This document shows positions 21,001 to 27,377 of a stretch of DNA of 35,656 nt, piece after piece (the stretch's first letter is position 1; each line of letters begins with the position of its first letter). The position numbers and the translations under genes were made by a program. The stretch is from a virus: the IMG/VR virus record IMGVR_UViG_3300042380_000139, positions 1-35,656 of that record. One strand, written 5' to 3'. The notes under the pieces are model-generated. The model ran no database searches. It saw only the letters and a program-made list of their open reading frames with translations, and was not told where the DNA came from.

Positions 21001-21279
21001 ATGAAGAACAACGACCTGATGCTTACCCAAGCCGATCAACTGGGCGCGCTGTTGGCTGAGATTGACGTTCTGACCAAAAAGGCCGAGACCATCAAGGCCG
21101 CTATGAAAGAGATCGGCGGAGTGCACGATGGCGTGCTATTCCGCTCTACGGTGATCGAATCAAACCGGTCCGTAACGGACTGGAAGGCCCTTTGCGCCTC
21201 CCAGGGCATTGGCTCCGATGTGGTGGCCGCCCACACCAAGACCACGGCGGTCTACAGCGTCAAGACCACATCAAAATAA
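21001..21279 (+). CDS. Small conserved phage protein with N-terminal coiled helix
   Basis: A 92-residue protein. Residues 8-38 form an amphipathic helix (QLGALLAEIDVLTKKAETIK). The second half contains GVLFRSTVIESNRSVTDWKA and ends HTKTTAVYSVKTTSK. I recognise this layout from small proteins in early regions of other phages, always without known function. Ribosome site AAAGGA, first gene after P3. Confidence 0.72.
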   Translation: MKNNDLMLTQADQLGALLAEIDVLTKKAETIKAAMKEIGGVHDGVLFRSTVIESNRSVTDWKALCASQGIGSDVVAAHTKTTAVYSVKTTSK

Positions 21280-21280
21280 A

Positions 21281-21301
21281 GGAGGGGGGCTCTCAGCCCC
21301 C
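21281..21301 (+). promoter_or_regulatory. Hairpin placed between a ribosome site and start codon
   Basis: AAAGGAG (21278-21284) is followed by GGGGGCT-CTC-AGCCCCC (21285-21301), then ATGAC and ATG 21307. When folded, the hairpin brings the ribosome site to about 5 bases from ATG 21307. It is not a terminator, since no T-tract follows. Confidence 0.5.
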
Positions 21302-21306
21302 ATGAC

Positions 21307-21426
21307 ATGGAAACCCCTCCCCCTGGATGGCCCTTCCCGACGTACAAAGGGAACCCACTGCCAAAACCCAAACCTTCACCGTTCCGTGAGGAACCTCTAC
21401 CAACTGCGCCACCGGCGCCTTTCTAA
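21307..21426 (+). CDS. Proline-rich 39-residue peptide
   Basis: ATG 21307 encodes METPPPGWPFPTYKGNPLPK followed by PKPSPFREEPLPTAPPAPF. About 40 percent of residues are proline, with no secondary structure expected. The alternative frame from ATG 21302 is open to 21466 but gives an unlikely basic peptide. Coding support is the ribosome site bridged by a hairpin and the coherent composition. Function unknown; it could be a short linear-motif peptide. The rest of the 190-base gap holds the HNH leader, with a GTTAA/TTAAC inverted repeat near 21437-21452. Confidence 0.38.
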   Translation: METPPPGWPFPTYKGNPLPKPKPSPFREEPLPTAPPAPF

Positions 21427-21469
21427 CAAGTGTGTGTTAAAATGTCTTAACTTAGCAAAAGGTTAAAAC

Positions 21470-22129
21470 ATGCCAAACATTAGCAAAAACGTATCTGGCC
21501 AAAAATTTGACATGCTTCTTGCTGTTGAAATTATTGGAAAACGAGGAAAAGCAAATTTATGGAAATGCATATGCGATTGTGGGTCGGAAACATTTGCAAT
21601 AGTTTCTCAATTGACAAGAGGCGACAGAACTTCTTGCGGGTGCAAGAAAAAACAAAAAAAATCACCAAGGCCAGATTTAATTTTAAGGAATAAACAAAAT
21701 GCAAAACATGCAATGTCAAAAAGTCATACATATAAAAGTTGGAAATCAATGAAATCTCGTTGTTACGATAAAAACGATAAAGATTATCCAAGGTGGGGCG
21801 GCAGAGGAATTACAGTTTGTGATTCATGGAAAAATTCATTTATTGAGTTTTATAAAGACATGGGAGACCGCCCAAATGGTCACACGATAGACAGGATAGA
21901 CAACAATGGAAATTATGAACTTAAAAATTGTAGGTGGGCTGTTCCAAAAGTACAAAGCAACAACACAAGAAAAAATTATTACATTGAATACATGGGAAAA
22001 ACTCAAACAGCGAAACAATGGGCAGAAGAATTAAAAACAGTTGAATATAAAACTATTCTTTATCGTTTGCGAAATGGCTGGGAAACTCACGCAGCATTAA
22101 CAACTCCATCAACCATTAAAAGGAAATAA
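21470..22129 (+). CDS. HNH-type homing endonuclease with zinc ribbon and HTH tail
   Basis: A 219-residue protein. An N-terminal Cys cluster (WKCICDCGSETFA, then RTSCGCKKK) forms a probable zinc ribbon. The central nuclease region has YKSWKSMKSRCYDKND, RWGGRGITVCDSW and the catalytic HTIDRIDNNGNYE with NCRWA (residues 138-157). The C-terminal part (TAKQWAEEL, ILYRLRNGWETHAAL) looks like a NUMOD-type DNA-binding helix pair. The gene is markedly AT-rich with many AAA/AAT codons, unlike its neighbours, which indicates recent transfer. It is a free-standing selfish gene upstream of the recombinase gene and does not interrupt it; its end supplies AAAAGGAAAT, the ribosome site of the next gene. Confidence 0.85.
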   Translation: MPNISKNVSGQKFDMLLAVEIIGKRGKANLWKCICDCGSETFAIVSQLTRGDRTSCGCKKKQKKSPRPDLILRNKQNAKHAMSKSHTYKSWKSMKSRCYDKNDKDYPRWGGRGITVCDSWKNSFIEFYKDMGDRPNGHTIDRIDNNGNYELKNCRWAVPKVQSNNTRKNYYIEYMGKTQTAKQWAEELKTVEYKTILYRLRNGWETHAALTTPSTIKRK

Positions 22130-22131
22130 AA

Positions 22132-22803
22132 ATGGCTATCAACCTGAAATCAACGAAAGCTTTGGCAGCATCCGGAGTAAAAATTCTTGTTTATGGGCAA
22201 AGTGGAGCAGGCAAAACCAGCCTGATACCGACCCTGCCCGCCCCCATAGTGCTGAGCGCAGAGGGCGGCTTGCTCTCAATTGCAGGGGCTGACGTGCCCT
22301 ACATAGAGATAAGCGACATGGCCAGTTTGCGGGAGGCTTGGCAATGGATAACAGAATCGTCCGAAGCTAAAGAGTTTCAATCTGTGGCCCTGGACTCAAT
22401 CAGCGAAATAGCCGAGGTCGTCCTGAACGCCGAGAAGAAGGCGACCAAAGACCCCCGCCAAGCCTATGGCGCGATGCAAGAGCAAATGGCAGACATCATA
22501 AGAGCGTTCCGCGATCTGCCTGGCCGCCACGTCTACATGAGCGCGAAATTGGAGAAGACCCAGGACGAAATGGGTCGGGTGTTGTATGCGCCGAGCATGC
22601 CGGGCAATAAGACTGGCCAACAGTTGCCCTATTTCTTTGACGAAGTGCTTGCTTTGCGGGTGGAACGCGACGCCGAGGGCAACACACAACGGGCACTGAT
22701 GTGCGATTCTGACGGGCTATGGCTTGCCAAGGACCGCAGCGGAAAGCTTGAGATGTGGGAAGGCCCTGACTTGGGGGCGATCATCAAAAAAATTGAGACT
22801 TAA
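22132..22803 (+). CDS. Sak4-like single-strand annealing/RecA-fold ATPase
   Basis: A 223-residue RecA-core ATPase of the AAA_24 type. Walker A is GQSGAGKT (residues 22-29) and Walker B SVALDS has its Asp at 88. VYMSAKLEK and the LPYFFDEVLALRV segment follow, both typical of this phage family. Sak4-type proteins act with a phage single-strand binding protein in homologous recombination. Here DUF669 and a Cas4-like nuclease are encoded 1-1.5 kb downstream, the usual partnership. It starts 2 bases after the HNH gene stops. Confidence 0.87.
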   Translation: MAINLKSTKALAASGVKILVYGQSGAGKTSLIPTLPAPIVLSAEGGLLSIAGADVPYIEISDMASLREAWQWITESSEAKEFQSVALDSISEIAEVVLNAEKKATKDPRQAYGAMQEQMADIIRAFRDLPGRHVYMSAKLEKTQDEMGRVLYAPSMPGNKTGQQLPYFFDEVLALRVERDAEGNTQRALMCDSDGLWLAKDRSGKLEMWEGPDLGAIIKKIET

Positions 22804-22811
22804 AAACAATC

Positions 22812-23078
22812 ATGAACCGGCACGACATCTTCGAAATCTGGCAGTACACACAGCTTCAGAATCAGGACCAGGATTGGGGTCTGGTGGCTATTAAATTCGC
22901 TCAGGCAATAGCCCGCATTGAGCGAGAGCAGATAGCTCGAATGTGCGACGACTACGCTATGCAAGAAGACCCGACGGAGTTCCCTCGGGACAACTTTACG
23001 GGCGGAAAAGCGTTTGCTGCTCAGGATCTGGCGGAGAAGATACGTGCCCGGGAAGACTTGGGGGACTGCAATGACTGA
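22812..23078 (+). CDS. Small acidic helical protein, unknown function
   Basis: An 88-residue protein starting MNRHDIFEIWQYTQLQNQDQ, with a helical middle (VAIKFAQAIARIEREQIARM) and an acidic tail (REDLGDCND). Its stop overlaps the next start. It has no motif I recognise. Its place inside the recombination cluster suggests co-expression with those genes, nothing more. Confidence 0.65.
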   Translation: MNRHDIFEIWQYTQLQNQDQDWGLVAIKFAQAIARIEREQIARMCDDYAMQEDPTEFPRDNFTGGKAFAAQDLAEKIRAREDLGDCND

Positions 23079-23412
23079 AGAAACGCTAAAACTGGCTGGG
23101 CGCGCCGTGGGCATGGATGTTTGGTTCAATCATGAAGTGGGCTCATACGGATACGGTGCCCCGACATCGTTCACGAAATGGGATCCGCTACGTGACGACA
23201 GAGATGCATTTAGGCTCATGGTCGCACTGAAATTAAGTGTTCGACACAACTGGAACCTGAACGCGGTTGACGTGTCCGGCAATGTCTATCATCAGCCCGA
23301 CCGAGATGAAAGGATGGCTGAGTTTTATGGGCCAGAGAGTGGCCAAGACCCGTACACAGCAACTCGAACCGCGATTGTCAATGCGGCCGCAACGATAGGG
23401 AGATATTTATGA
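23071..23412 (+). CDS. DUF2591-like phage protein
   Basis: The start ATG 23071 (MTEETLKLAGRAVGMDVWFN) overlaps the previous stop by 8 bases; the longer frame from 23014 is antisense-like noise. The product has 113 residues. WDPLRDDRDAFRLMVALKL and the closing TRTAIVNAAATIGRYL are the signature of the DUF2591 group of small phage proteins, of unknown function. Its stop overlaps the next ATG (ATGA). Confidence 0.75.
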   Translation: MTEETLKLAGRAVGMDVWFNHEVGSYGYGAPTSFTKWDPLRDDRDAFRLMVALKLSVRHNWNLNAVDVSGNVYHQPDRDERMAEFYGPESGQDPYTATRTAIVNAAATIGRYL

Positions 23413-23795
23413 ACGACTTAGAAAAACTGGCGCATGACTGGGAGGAGGCGAAAGCTTTTGAGGCCCAGGCAATAGCGCGACGCCGAGAGATTGAGGATCA
23501 ACTCACCCAGGCGCTTGCGATCCCGAAGGACTTGGAAGGCACTAAAAACGAAGATGCAGGACAATACAAAATAAAGATCGTTGGTCGGCTGGATCGAAAG
23601 GTCAATGCTGATAAACTGCAAGAACTCGCCCAGGAATCCGGTCTAACCGAGCACTTGGGCAGTCTGTTCAGATGGAAGCCAGAGATCAACATGACAGCGT
23701 GGAAAGCTGCCCATGAGTCGATCACTGCTCCCCTTCTGGACGCTATCACCACCACGGCCGGAAGGCCGTCATACGCCATAACTCGAAAGGACTGA
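23409..23795 (+). CDS. Helical phage protein of the recombination cluster, unknown function
   Basis: A 128-residue protein. The N-terminal 40 residues form a charged coiled helix (WEEAKAFEAQAIARRREIED). A beta segment follows (GQYKIKIVGRLDRKVNADKL), then FRWKPEINMTAWKAAHE and a short tail ending YAITRKD. Genes of this layout often lie between Sak4-like and DUF669 genes, which suggests a recombination accessory, but I know of no assigned activity. It overlaps the previous gene by 4 bp and is 3 bp from the next. Confidence 0.72.
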   Translation: MNDLEKLAHDWEEAKAFEAQAIARRREIEDQLTQALAIPKDLEGTKNEDAGQYKIKIVGRLDRKVNADKLQELAQESGLTEHLGSLFRWKPEINMTAWKAAHESITAPLLDAITTTAGRPSYAITRKD

Positions 23796-23798
23796 ACC

Positions 23799-24278
23799 AT
23801 GGCTTTCTTATCACAATCATTCGACATCAACGAATTGCCAGAGGCAACTAACAATTACGGGCCTCTGCCCGCTGGTTGGTACGCCGTGACTATTTCCAAG
23901 GCTGACGTTAAGCCCACAAAAGCGGGTACTGGAGAGTACATCAATCTGATGTACACGGTCACAGGCCCGACCCACCAAGGCCGCACCGTCTGGGGCATCA
24001 TTAACATTCGAAACCCGAACCCGAAAGCCGAGGAGATCGGGCGCCAGCAACTTGGCGAGATTATGCGGGCGACTGGACTGTCTAAAGTCACGAACACAGA
24101 TCAACTGATTGGCAAGGATCTTGTGATTAAGGTCGCAGTTAAAGAGGACGACCGAGGCGGTGAGCGTAACGACGTGAAGGGATTCAAGGCCGTTCAAGGA
24201 GGCTCAATTCCCTCTATGCCTACCGCTGCGCCCGAGGCTCCAGCAGCAAAGGCCGCTCCCCCGTGGGCTAAGAAGTAA
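23799..24278 (+). CDS. Single-strand DNA-binding protein, DUF669 family
   Basis: A 159-residue protein. The OB-like core has LPAGWYAVTISKADVKPTKA, YINLMYTVTGPTHQGRTVWG and IGRQQLGEIMRATGLSKVTN, the recognisable DUF669 pattern. The C-terminal 25 residues are a flexible Ala/Pro tail ending in PPWAKK, in place of the acidic tip of bacterial SSB. Family members bind single-stranded DNA and partner with Sak4-like recombinases, encoded here 1 kb upstream. The stop codon is followed by a hairpin that is a terminator for the opposite strand. Confidence 0.85.
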   Translation: MAFLSQSFDINELPEATNNYGPLPAGWYAVTISKADVKPTKAGTGEYINLMYTVTGPTHQGRTVWGIINIRNPNPKAEEIGRQQLGEIMRATGLSKVTNTDQLIGKDLVIKVAVKEDDRGGERNDVKGFKAVQGGSIPSMPTAAPEAPAAKAAPPWAKK

Positions 24279-24280
24279 TC

Positions 24281-24306
24281 AAAAAAAAGCCCCCTGCAAG
24301 GGGGGC
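24281..24306 (-). terminator. Intrinsic terminator facing against the right early operon
   Basis: On the minus strand a GC-rich stem (GCCCCC / GGGGGC, loop TTGCA) is followed by eight Ts (plus-strand A8 at 24281-24288). On the plus strand the stem has no T-tract, so forward transcripts should pass while antisense transcripts stop. Confidence 0.7.
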
Positions 24307-24337
24307 TTAGCAACTCAAAAGGAGGAGACGGTTAATT

Positions 24338-25297
24338 ATGGCTCAGATTATAGTCAAAGACAAAATCGTTGAGGAAATAGACGCTGCGCACGAGGCTGCG
24401 CAAGAACGCCCCAGGCCGCATATGGGGGCCTCGATGCTGGGTCATCCGTGTGATCGGTGGCTGTGGTTGTCATTCAGGTGGGCGGTGATTGAGAAGTTTG
24501 AGGGTCGGATTCTGAGGTTGTTCCGCAGAGGCCAGATGGAAGAAGCCACAATCATCAGCGACCTAGAGGCTATCGGGATCGTATTCAAAAAGACAGACGG
24601 GCAGGCCAGGGTGGATTTTGGATCTCATGTCTCAGGCTCAGTAGACGGCATCATTGAATCCGGTGTTCCTGATGCGCCGAAGGCGAGACATGTGGCGGAG
24701 TTCAAGACCCATGCACTGAAAAGCTTTGAGGATCTGGTTGCAAAAGGTGTGCAGCAGTCTAAGCCGATGCACTGGGCGCAGATGCAGGTTTACATGCATG
24801 GCCTGGGGATACATCGGGCGCTTTATGTCGCGGTTTGTAAAGATGATGACAGGCTATACACAGAGCGGTTACACTACGATAACAAAGCAGCCGAAAAGCT
24901 GGTTGATCGAGGCAGACGAATTGCGATAGCAGACAGGATGCCGGAGCCGTTGAGCACAAATCCTACGTGGTACGAATGTAAGTTTTGTGCAGCGCATGAG
25001 TTCTGCCACAAGACAAAGCTAACAGAGCAGGTCAATTGTCGGACATGCGCACATTCAACGGCAACAGCAGCAGGAAATTGGGAGTGTGCAAAGTGGGGCA
25101 ATGACATCCCAGAGGATTTTCAGCATAAAGGCTGCTCTTCTCACGTCCTGCACCCGGATCTGGTGCCGTGGAAGATGAAGGGCAGTGATGAGAACGGGTG
25201 GAGAGCGGTTTATCTTGTTGATGGGCGCGAGGTTGTGAATGGTGAACCTGGGCCTGGGGTGACGAGCAGTGAGCGACTAATAAAGGGGGTTATATGA
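24338..25297 (+). CDS. Cas4-like PD-(D/E)XK nuclease with Fe-S cluster motif
   Basis: A 319-residue RecB-type nuclease. Catalytic motifs are GSVDGI (D103), EFKT (E121, K123) and QMQVY (Q148-Y152). Cysteines C38, C214, C217 and C223 have the C-Xn-C-X2-C-X5-C spacing of the iron-sulphur staple in Cas4 and AddB. A second cluster follows (C234-X2-C237, C250, C266) within a segment ending SHVLHPDLVPW, which is a probable zinc site. It should resect DNA ends for recombination with the Sak4-like and DUF669 proteins. The ribosome site AAAGGAGGAG is strong, and the stop overlaps the next start. Confidence 0.85.
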   Translation: MAQIIVKDKIVEEIDAAHEAAQERPRPHMGASMLGHPCDRWLWLSFRWAVIEKFEGRILRLFRRGQMEEATIISDLEAIGIVFKKTDGQARVDFGSHVSGSVDGIIESGVPDAPKARHVAEFKTHALKSFEDLVAKGVQQSKPMHWAQMQVYMHGLGIHRALYVAVCKDDDRLYTERLHYDNKAAEKLVDRGRRIAIADRMPEPLSTNPTWYECKFCAAHEFCHKTKLTEQVNCRTCAHSTATAAGNWECAKWGNDIPEDFQHKGCSSHVLHPDLVPWKMKGSDENGWRAVYLVDGREVVNGEPGPGVTSSERLIKGVI

Positions 25298-25515
25298 CAG
25301 CAGCAGAGACGTACATACCAACGATGGCCGACGCCGTTGAAGCTGGGGATAACGCGTTGATGAACGAGCAAGCAGCCCTTTTGCGGGAGTGCCGAGCTGC
25401 GCTTGACGAGCTTTTGAAAAAGAAACCCATGATGGCGGCAATGCTGTGCGGGTCAACGACGCTCGGAAATCTCAGAGCTTCACTGTATGAGTACCGTCCG
25501 AAGGGGGTGATATGA
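25294..25515 (+). CDS. Small helical protein, unknown function
   Basis: A 73-residue protein starting MTAAETYIPTMADAVEAGDN, with a helical core (LLRECRAALDELLKKKPMMA). It overlaps both neighbours by 4 bp (ATGA). It is the first of a run of small accessory genes where cassette exchange is common. No family recognised. Confidence 0.65.
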   Translation: MTAAETYIPTMADAVEAGDNALMNEQAALLRECRAALDELLKKKPMMAAMLCGSTTLGNLRASLYEYRPKGVI

Positions 25516-25943
25516 GCAAGTTACGAGAAGCAGTTGCGCAGGCGCTTGACGCGCTTACAAAAATTCATCCAGCAAATATGAGCTGGGAAACTGGTGATGC
25601 GTGGATGAATGCTGTGCAGATTTTGCGTGAAACACTAGCGCAGCCTGAACCGGAGCCGGTGGCGTGGAGCTACGAACTGGCGACCACCATGCTGGAACAC
25701 GGATACGACGGCTGGACGCGTTGCATCACGCAGCACAAACCGACAGTGCCAGAAGGCGCAATCAGAAGCCTCACACCCCTCTACACCACTCCACCCCAGC
25801 GCAAGCCGCTGACGGATGCGGAAATATTTGGGCTGTATGAATCGACTTCGTTTGATTGGGTTCAAGGCAAATCAAGTAAATGGATTGAAGTACTTTTCGC
25901 CCGAGCCATCGAGCGTGCACACGGGATAGGGAGTGAGGAATGA
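25512..25943 (+). CDS. Accessory protein of the Ead/Ea22-like kind
   Basis: A 143-residue protein. The N-terminal helix (SKLREAVAQALDALTKIHPA) is followed by EPEPVAWSYELATTMLEHGY. A Pro-rich hinge then carries LTPLYTTPPQRKPLTDAEIF, a tag I have seen in many accessory proteins of phages and prophages of Betaproteobacteria. The C-terminus RAHGIGSEE nearly repeats that of the next protein. It overlaps both neighbours by 4 bp. Function unknown. Confidence 0.7.
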   Translation: MSKLREAVAQALDALTKIHPANMSWETGDAWMNAVQILRETLAQPEPEPVAWSYELATTMLEHGYDGWTRCITQHKPTVPEGAIRSLTPLYTTPPQRKPLTDAEIFGLYESTSFDWVQGKSSKWIEVLFARAIERAHGIGSEE

Positions 25944-26173
25944 AACGAGACGACATCATCAAGCTAATGCAGCAAGCCTGCGACCCCGATAAGAAGCCCG
26001 CGTGGCATAACGGTTTTTGGACGATCACTCAGCTGGAGCTTGATATCTTCGTCGATCTTGTTTTGAAAGCAGAACGAGAAGCATGCGCGGAGGCGCTGCG
26101 CGAATCGAAAGCACTTGGCTTGCTGCGCGATTACCACATCGAGCGCGAACATGGCATCGGGGGTGAAGAATGA
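25940..26173 (+). CDS. Small accessory protein with C-terminus shared with its neighbour
   Basis: A 77-residue helical protein (MKRDDIIKLMQQACDPDKKP, then LVLKAEREACAEALRES) ending EREHGIGGEE, close to ERAHGIGSEE of the preceding protein. The AEREACAE pattern is common in phage accessory proteins. It overlaps neighbours by 4 bp. Function unknown. Confidence 0.68.
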   Translation: MKRDDIIKLMQQACDPDKKPAWHNGFWTITQLELDIFVDLVLKAEREACAEALRESKALGLLRDYHIEREHGIGGEE

Positions 26174-26283
26174 ACTTACTTGATTTCTTGAGCGGGGTTT
26201 TTTTTGGACTTGGAATCGGCTTCAGGTTGGGTACATGGATTTACAGCCTGCACCATCGAGCGAGCAAACAAGCTAAGAGGTGA
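26170..26283 (+). CDS. 37-residue membrane peptide
   Basis: ATG 26170 overlaps the previous stop (ATGA) and encodes MNLLDFLSGVFFGLGIGFRL, then GTWIYSLHHRASKQAKR. One hydrophobic glycine-rich helix (residues 5-25) and a basic tail predict a single-pass membrane peptide with its C-terminus in the cytoplasm. It contains a run of eight Ts in the coding strand. Function unknown. Confidence 0.5.
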   Translation: MNLLDFLSGVFFGLGIGFRLGTWIYSLHHRASKQAKR

Positions 26284-26286
26284 GCA

Positions 26287-26457
26287 ATGAAAGAAGACTC
26301 AATAGATCAACTCGCCTGGGAATGCGGCTTCTTGGATGAAGATTTTGAGAAGCTTAGAAAGTTTGCCCGTCTGATTAGGGCCAGGGCCTTCTTAGATGGA
26401 TTTGATGCAGGCATGAATTATCAGCAGGTTTTGAACGACAAGGAGCCGGATAAATGA
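26287..26457 (+). CDS. 56-residue acidic helical protein, unknown function
   Basis: ATG 26287 is 3 bases after the previous stop, with AGGTGAGC as ribosome site. The product (MKEDSIDQLAWECGFLDEDF, then LRKFARLIRARAFLDGFDAG) is all-helical and acidic, and its stop overlaps the next ATG. It fits the continuous chain of overlapping genes in this region. No family recognised. Confidence 0.6.
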   Translation: MKEDSIDQLAWECGFLDEDFEKLRKFARLIRARAFLDGFDAGMNYQQVLNDKEPDK

Positions 26458-26765
26458 GAACAATGATTGCATTTGCACTGCTGTTTGCCACTCAAGCCCA
26501 GGCTGAATCATGGGGCGGTAAAGACAAGTGGCAACACGCGCTTGTTGGGGCTGGCACTGGTGCCGTGTTCGCCAAGGCCACGAATGATTGGCGCTATGGG
26601 TGCGCCGCCGCTGCGGCTGTAGGACTCGCTAAAGAGCTTTACGACAGTCAGCGACGTGACAGGCACACCCCATCGTTCAAGGATTTTGCCGTTACCGCTG
26701 CGGCTGGATGCGGCTCTAGCATTGTCGTTGCACCAAACTATATCGGCTTCAATATCAAATTCTGA
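26454..26765 (+). CDS. Secreted YfiM/DUF2279-like protein
   Basis: A 103-residue protein with a signal peptide (MRTMIAFALLFATQAQA, cleavage expected before ESWGG). The mature part has DKWQHALVGAGTGAVFA, then AAAVGLAKELYDSQRR and DFAVTAAAGCGSS. The DKWQH and GKELYDS-like pair with hydrophobic helices between is the pattern of YfiM/DUF2279 envelope proteins. It probably sits at the inner or outer membrane facing the periplasm. In an early phage operon an envelope protein suggests superinfection exclusion or envelope modification, which is inference. It overlaps the previous gene by 4 bp. Confidence 0.65.
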   Translation: MRTMIAFALLFATQAQAESWGGKDKWQHALVGAGTGAVFAKATNDWRYGCAAAAAVGLAKELYDSQRRDRHTPSFKDFAVTAAAGCGSSIVVAPNYIGFNIKF

Positions 26766-26772
26766 GGATCAC

Positions 26773-27189
26773 ATGCCAAGACCTGCACCCCCATGCAACA
26801 AGGGCCGCAAAATCATCAAGGTGAATGCACTGATGATGGCCCAGCTAATGAAACATTTGATGGAAGGCGACTATACATGCCAGGAGCTGGCCGAGGAAAC
26901 GGGCCTGCACTACGTGACCGTTCTTCATTACACCCGCGAGATGTACAGAGAAGGAGTGCTGCACATCTGTAAATGGGACAAGCGGCCAGAATCAAAAGAT
27001 CCAATAAGAATTTACAAGTTTGGATCAAAACCTGATGCCAAGAAAAAAATAATGACAGATGTGGAAAAGTCTCAACGGTACCGACAGAAAAAGAAACAAC
27101 TAAGGTTGGTTCAAATGATGGCAGGAGACTCTACGAGGTGCACCCGGAAACCGAAAGCACAGCAGACACAACAAAAGGAAGCAGCATGA
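26773..27189 (+). CDS. Winged-helix DNA-binding protein
   Basis: ATG 26773 (MPRPAPPCNKGRKIIKVNAL) follows GAGG, and the longer frame from 26656 overlaps the previous gene and is rejected. The product has 138 residues. A helix-turn-helix, LMEGDYTCQELAEETGLHYV, and TVLHYTREMYREGVLHICKW form a winged-helix domain at about residues 22-75, followed by RIYKFGSKPDAKKK. The C-terminal 50 residues are basic and probably disordered. It is a candidate regulator of this operon or of host genes. Its stop overlaps the next start. Confidence 0.7.
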   Translation: MPRPAPPCNKGRKIIKVNALMMAQLMKHLMEGDYTCQELAEETGLHYVTVLHYTREMYREGVLHICKWDKRPESKDPIRIYKFGSKPDAKKKIMTDVEKSQRYRQKKKQLRLVQMMAGDSTRCTRKPKAQQTQQKEAA

Positions 27190-27377
27190 AGATAAAACTA
27201 GCACCCCCAAAAATGGATGCATTTGATGAGGATGACATCGCCGTTTTTACGATGGAACTAGTAGATGAGTCTGCCGCCAGCATTGAGATTAGGGCTTGGA
27301 TTGATAGAGACAATTGGCCGGTGATTCAACAGGCTGTGGCTGATGCTTTGGAAATGATGTTTCCGGGGGGAGGGTAA
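27186..27377 (+). CDS. Small acidic protein before the helicase gene
   Basis: The start ATG 27186 overlaps the previous stop (ATGA) and gives 63 residues: MKIKLAPPKMDAFDEDDIAV, then ESAASIEIRAWIDRDNWPVI and a short end GGG. It has a beta-strand core and acidic patches. The stop overlaps the helicase ATG (TAATG). Unknown function; tight coupling suggests it may act with the helicase. Confidence 0.65.
   Translation: MKIKLAPPKMDAFDEDDIAVFTMELVDESAASIEIRAWIDRDNWPVIQQAVADALEMMFPGGG

Noticed and set aside
21390-21418. Minus-strand GGTGGCGCAGTTGGTAGAGG resembles a tRNA D-arm region
   Set aside because: The D-stem does not pair, no 7-base anticodon loop follows and no T-arm or acceptor match is found. 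Better explained by Pro/Ala codons of the plus-strand peptide.
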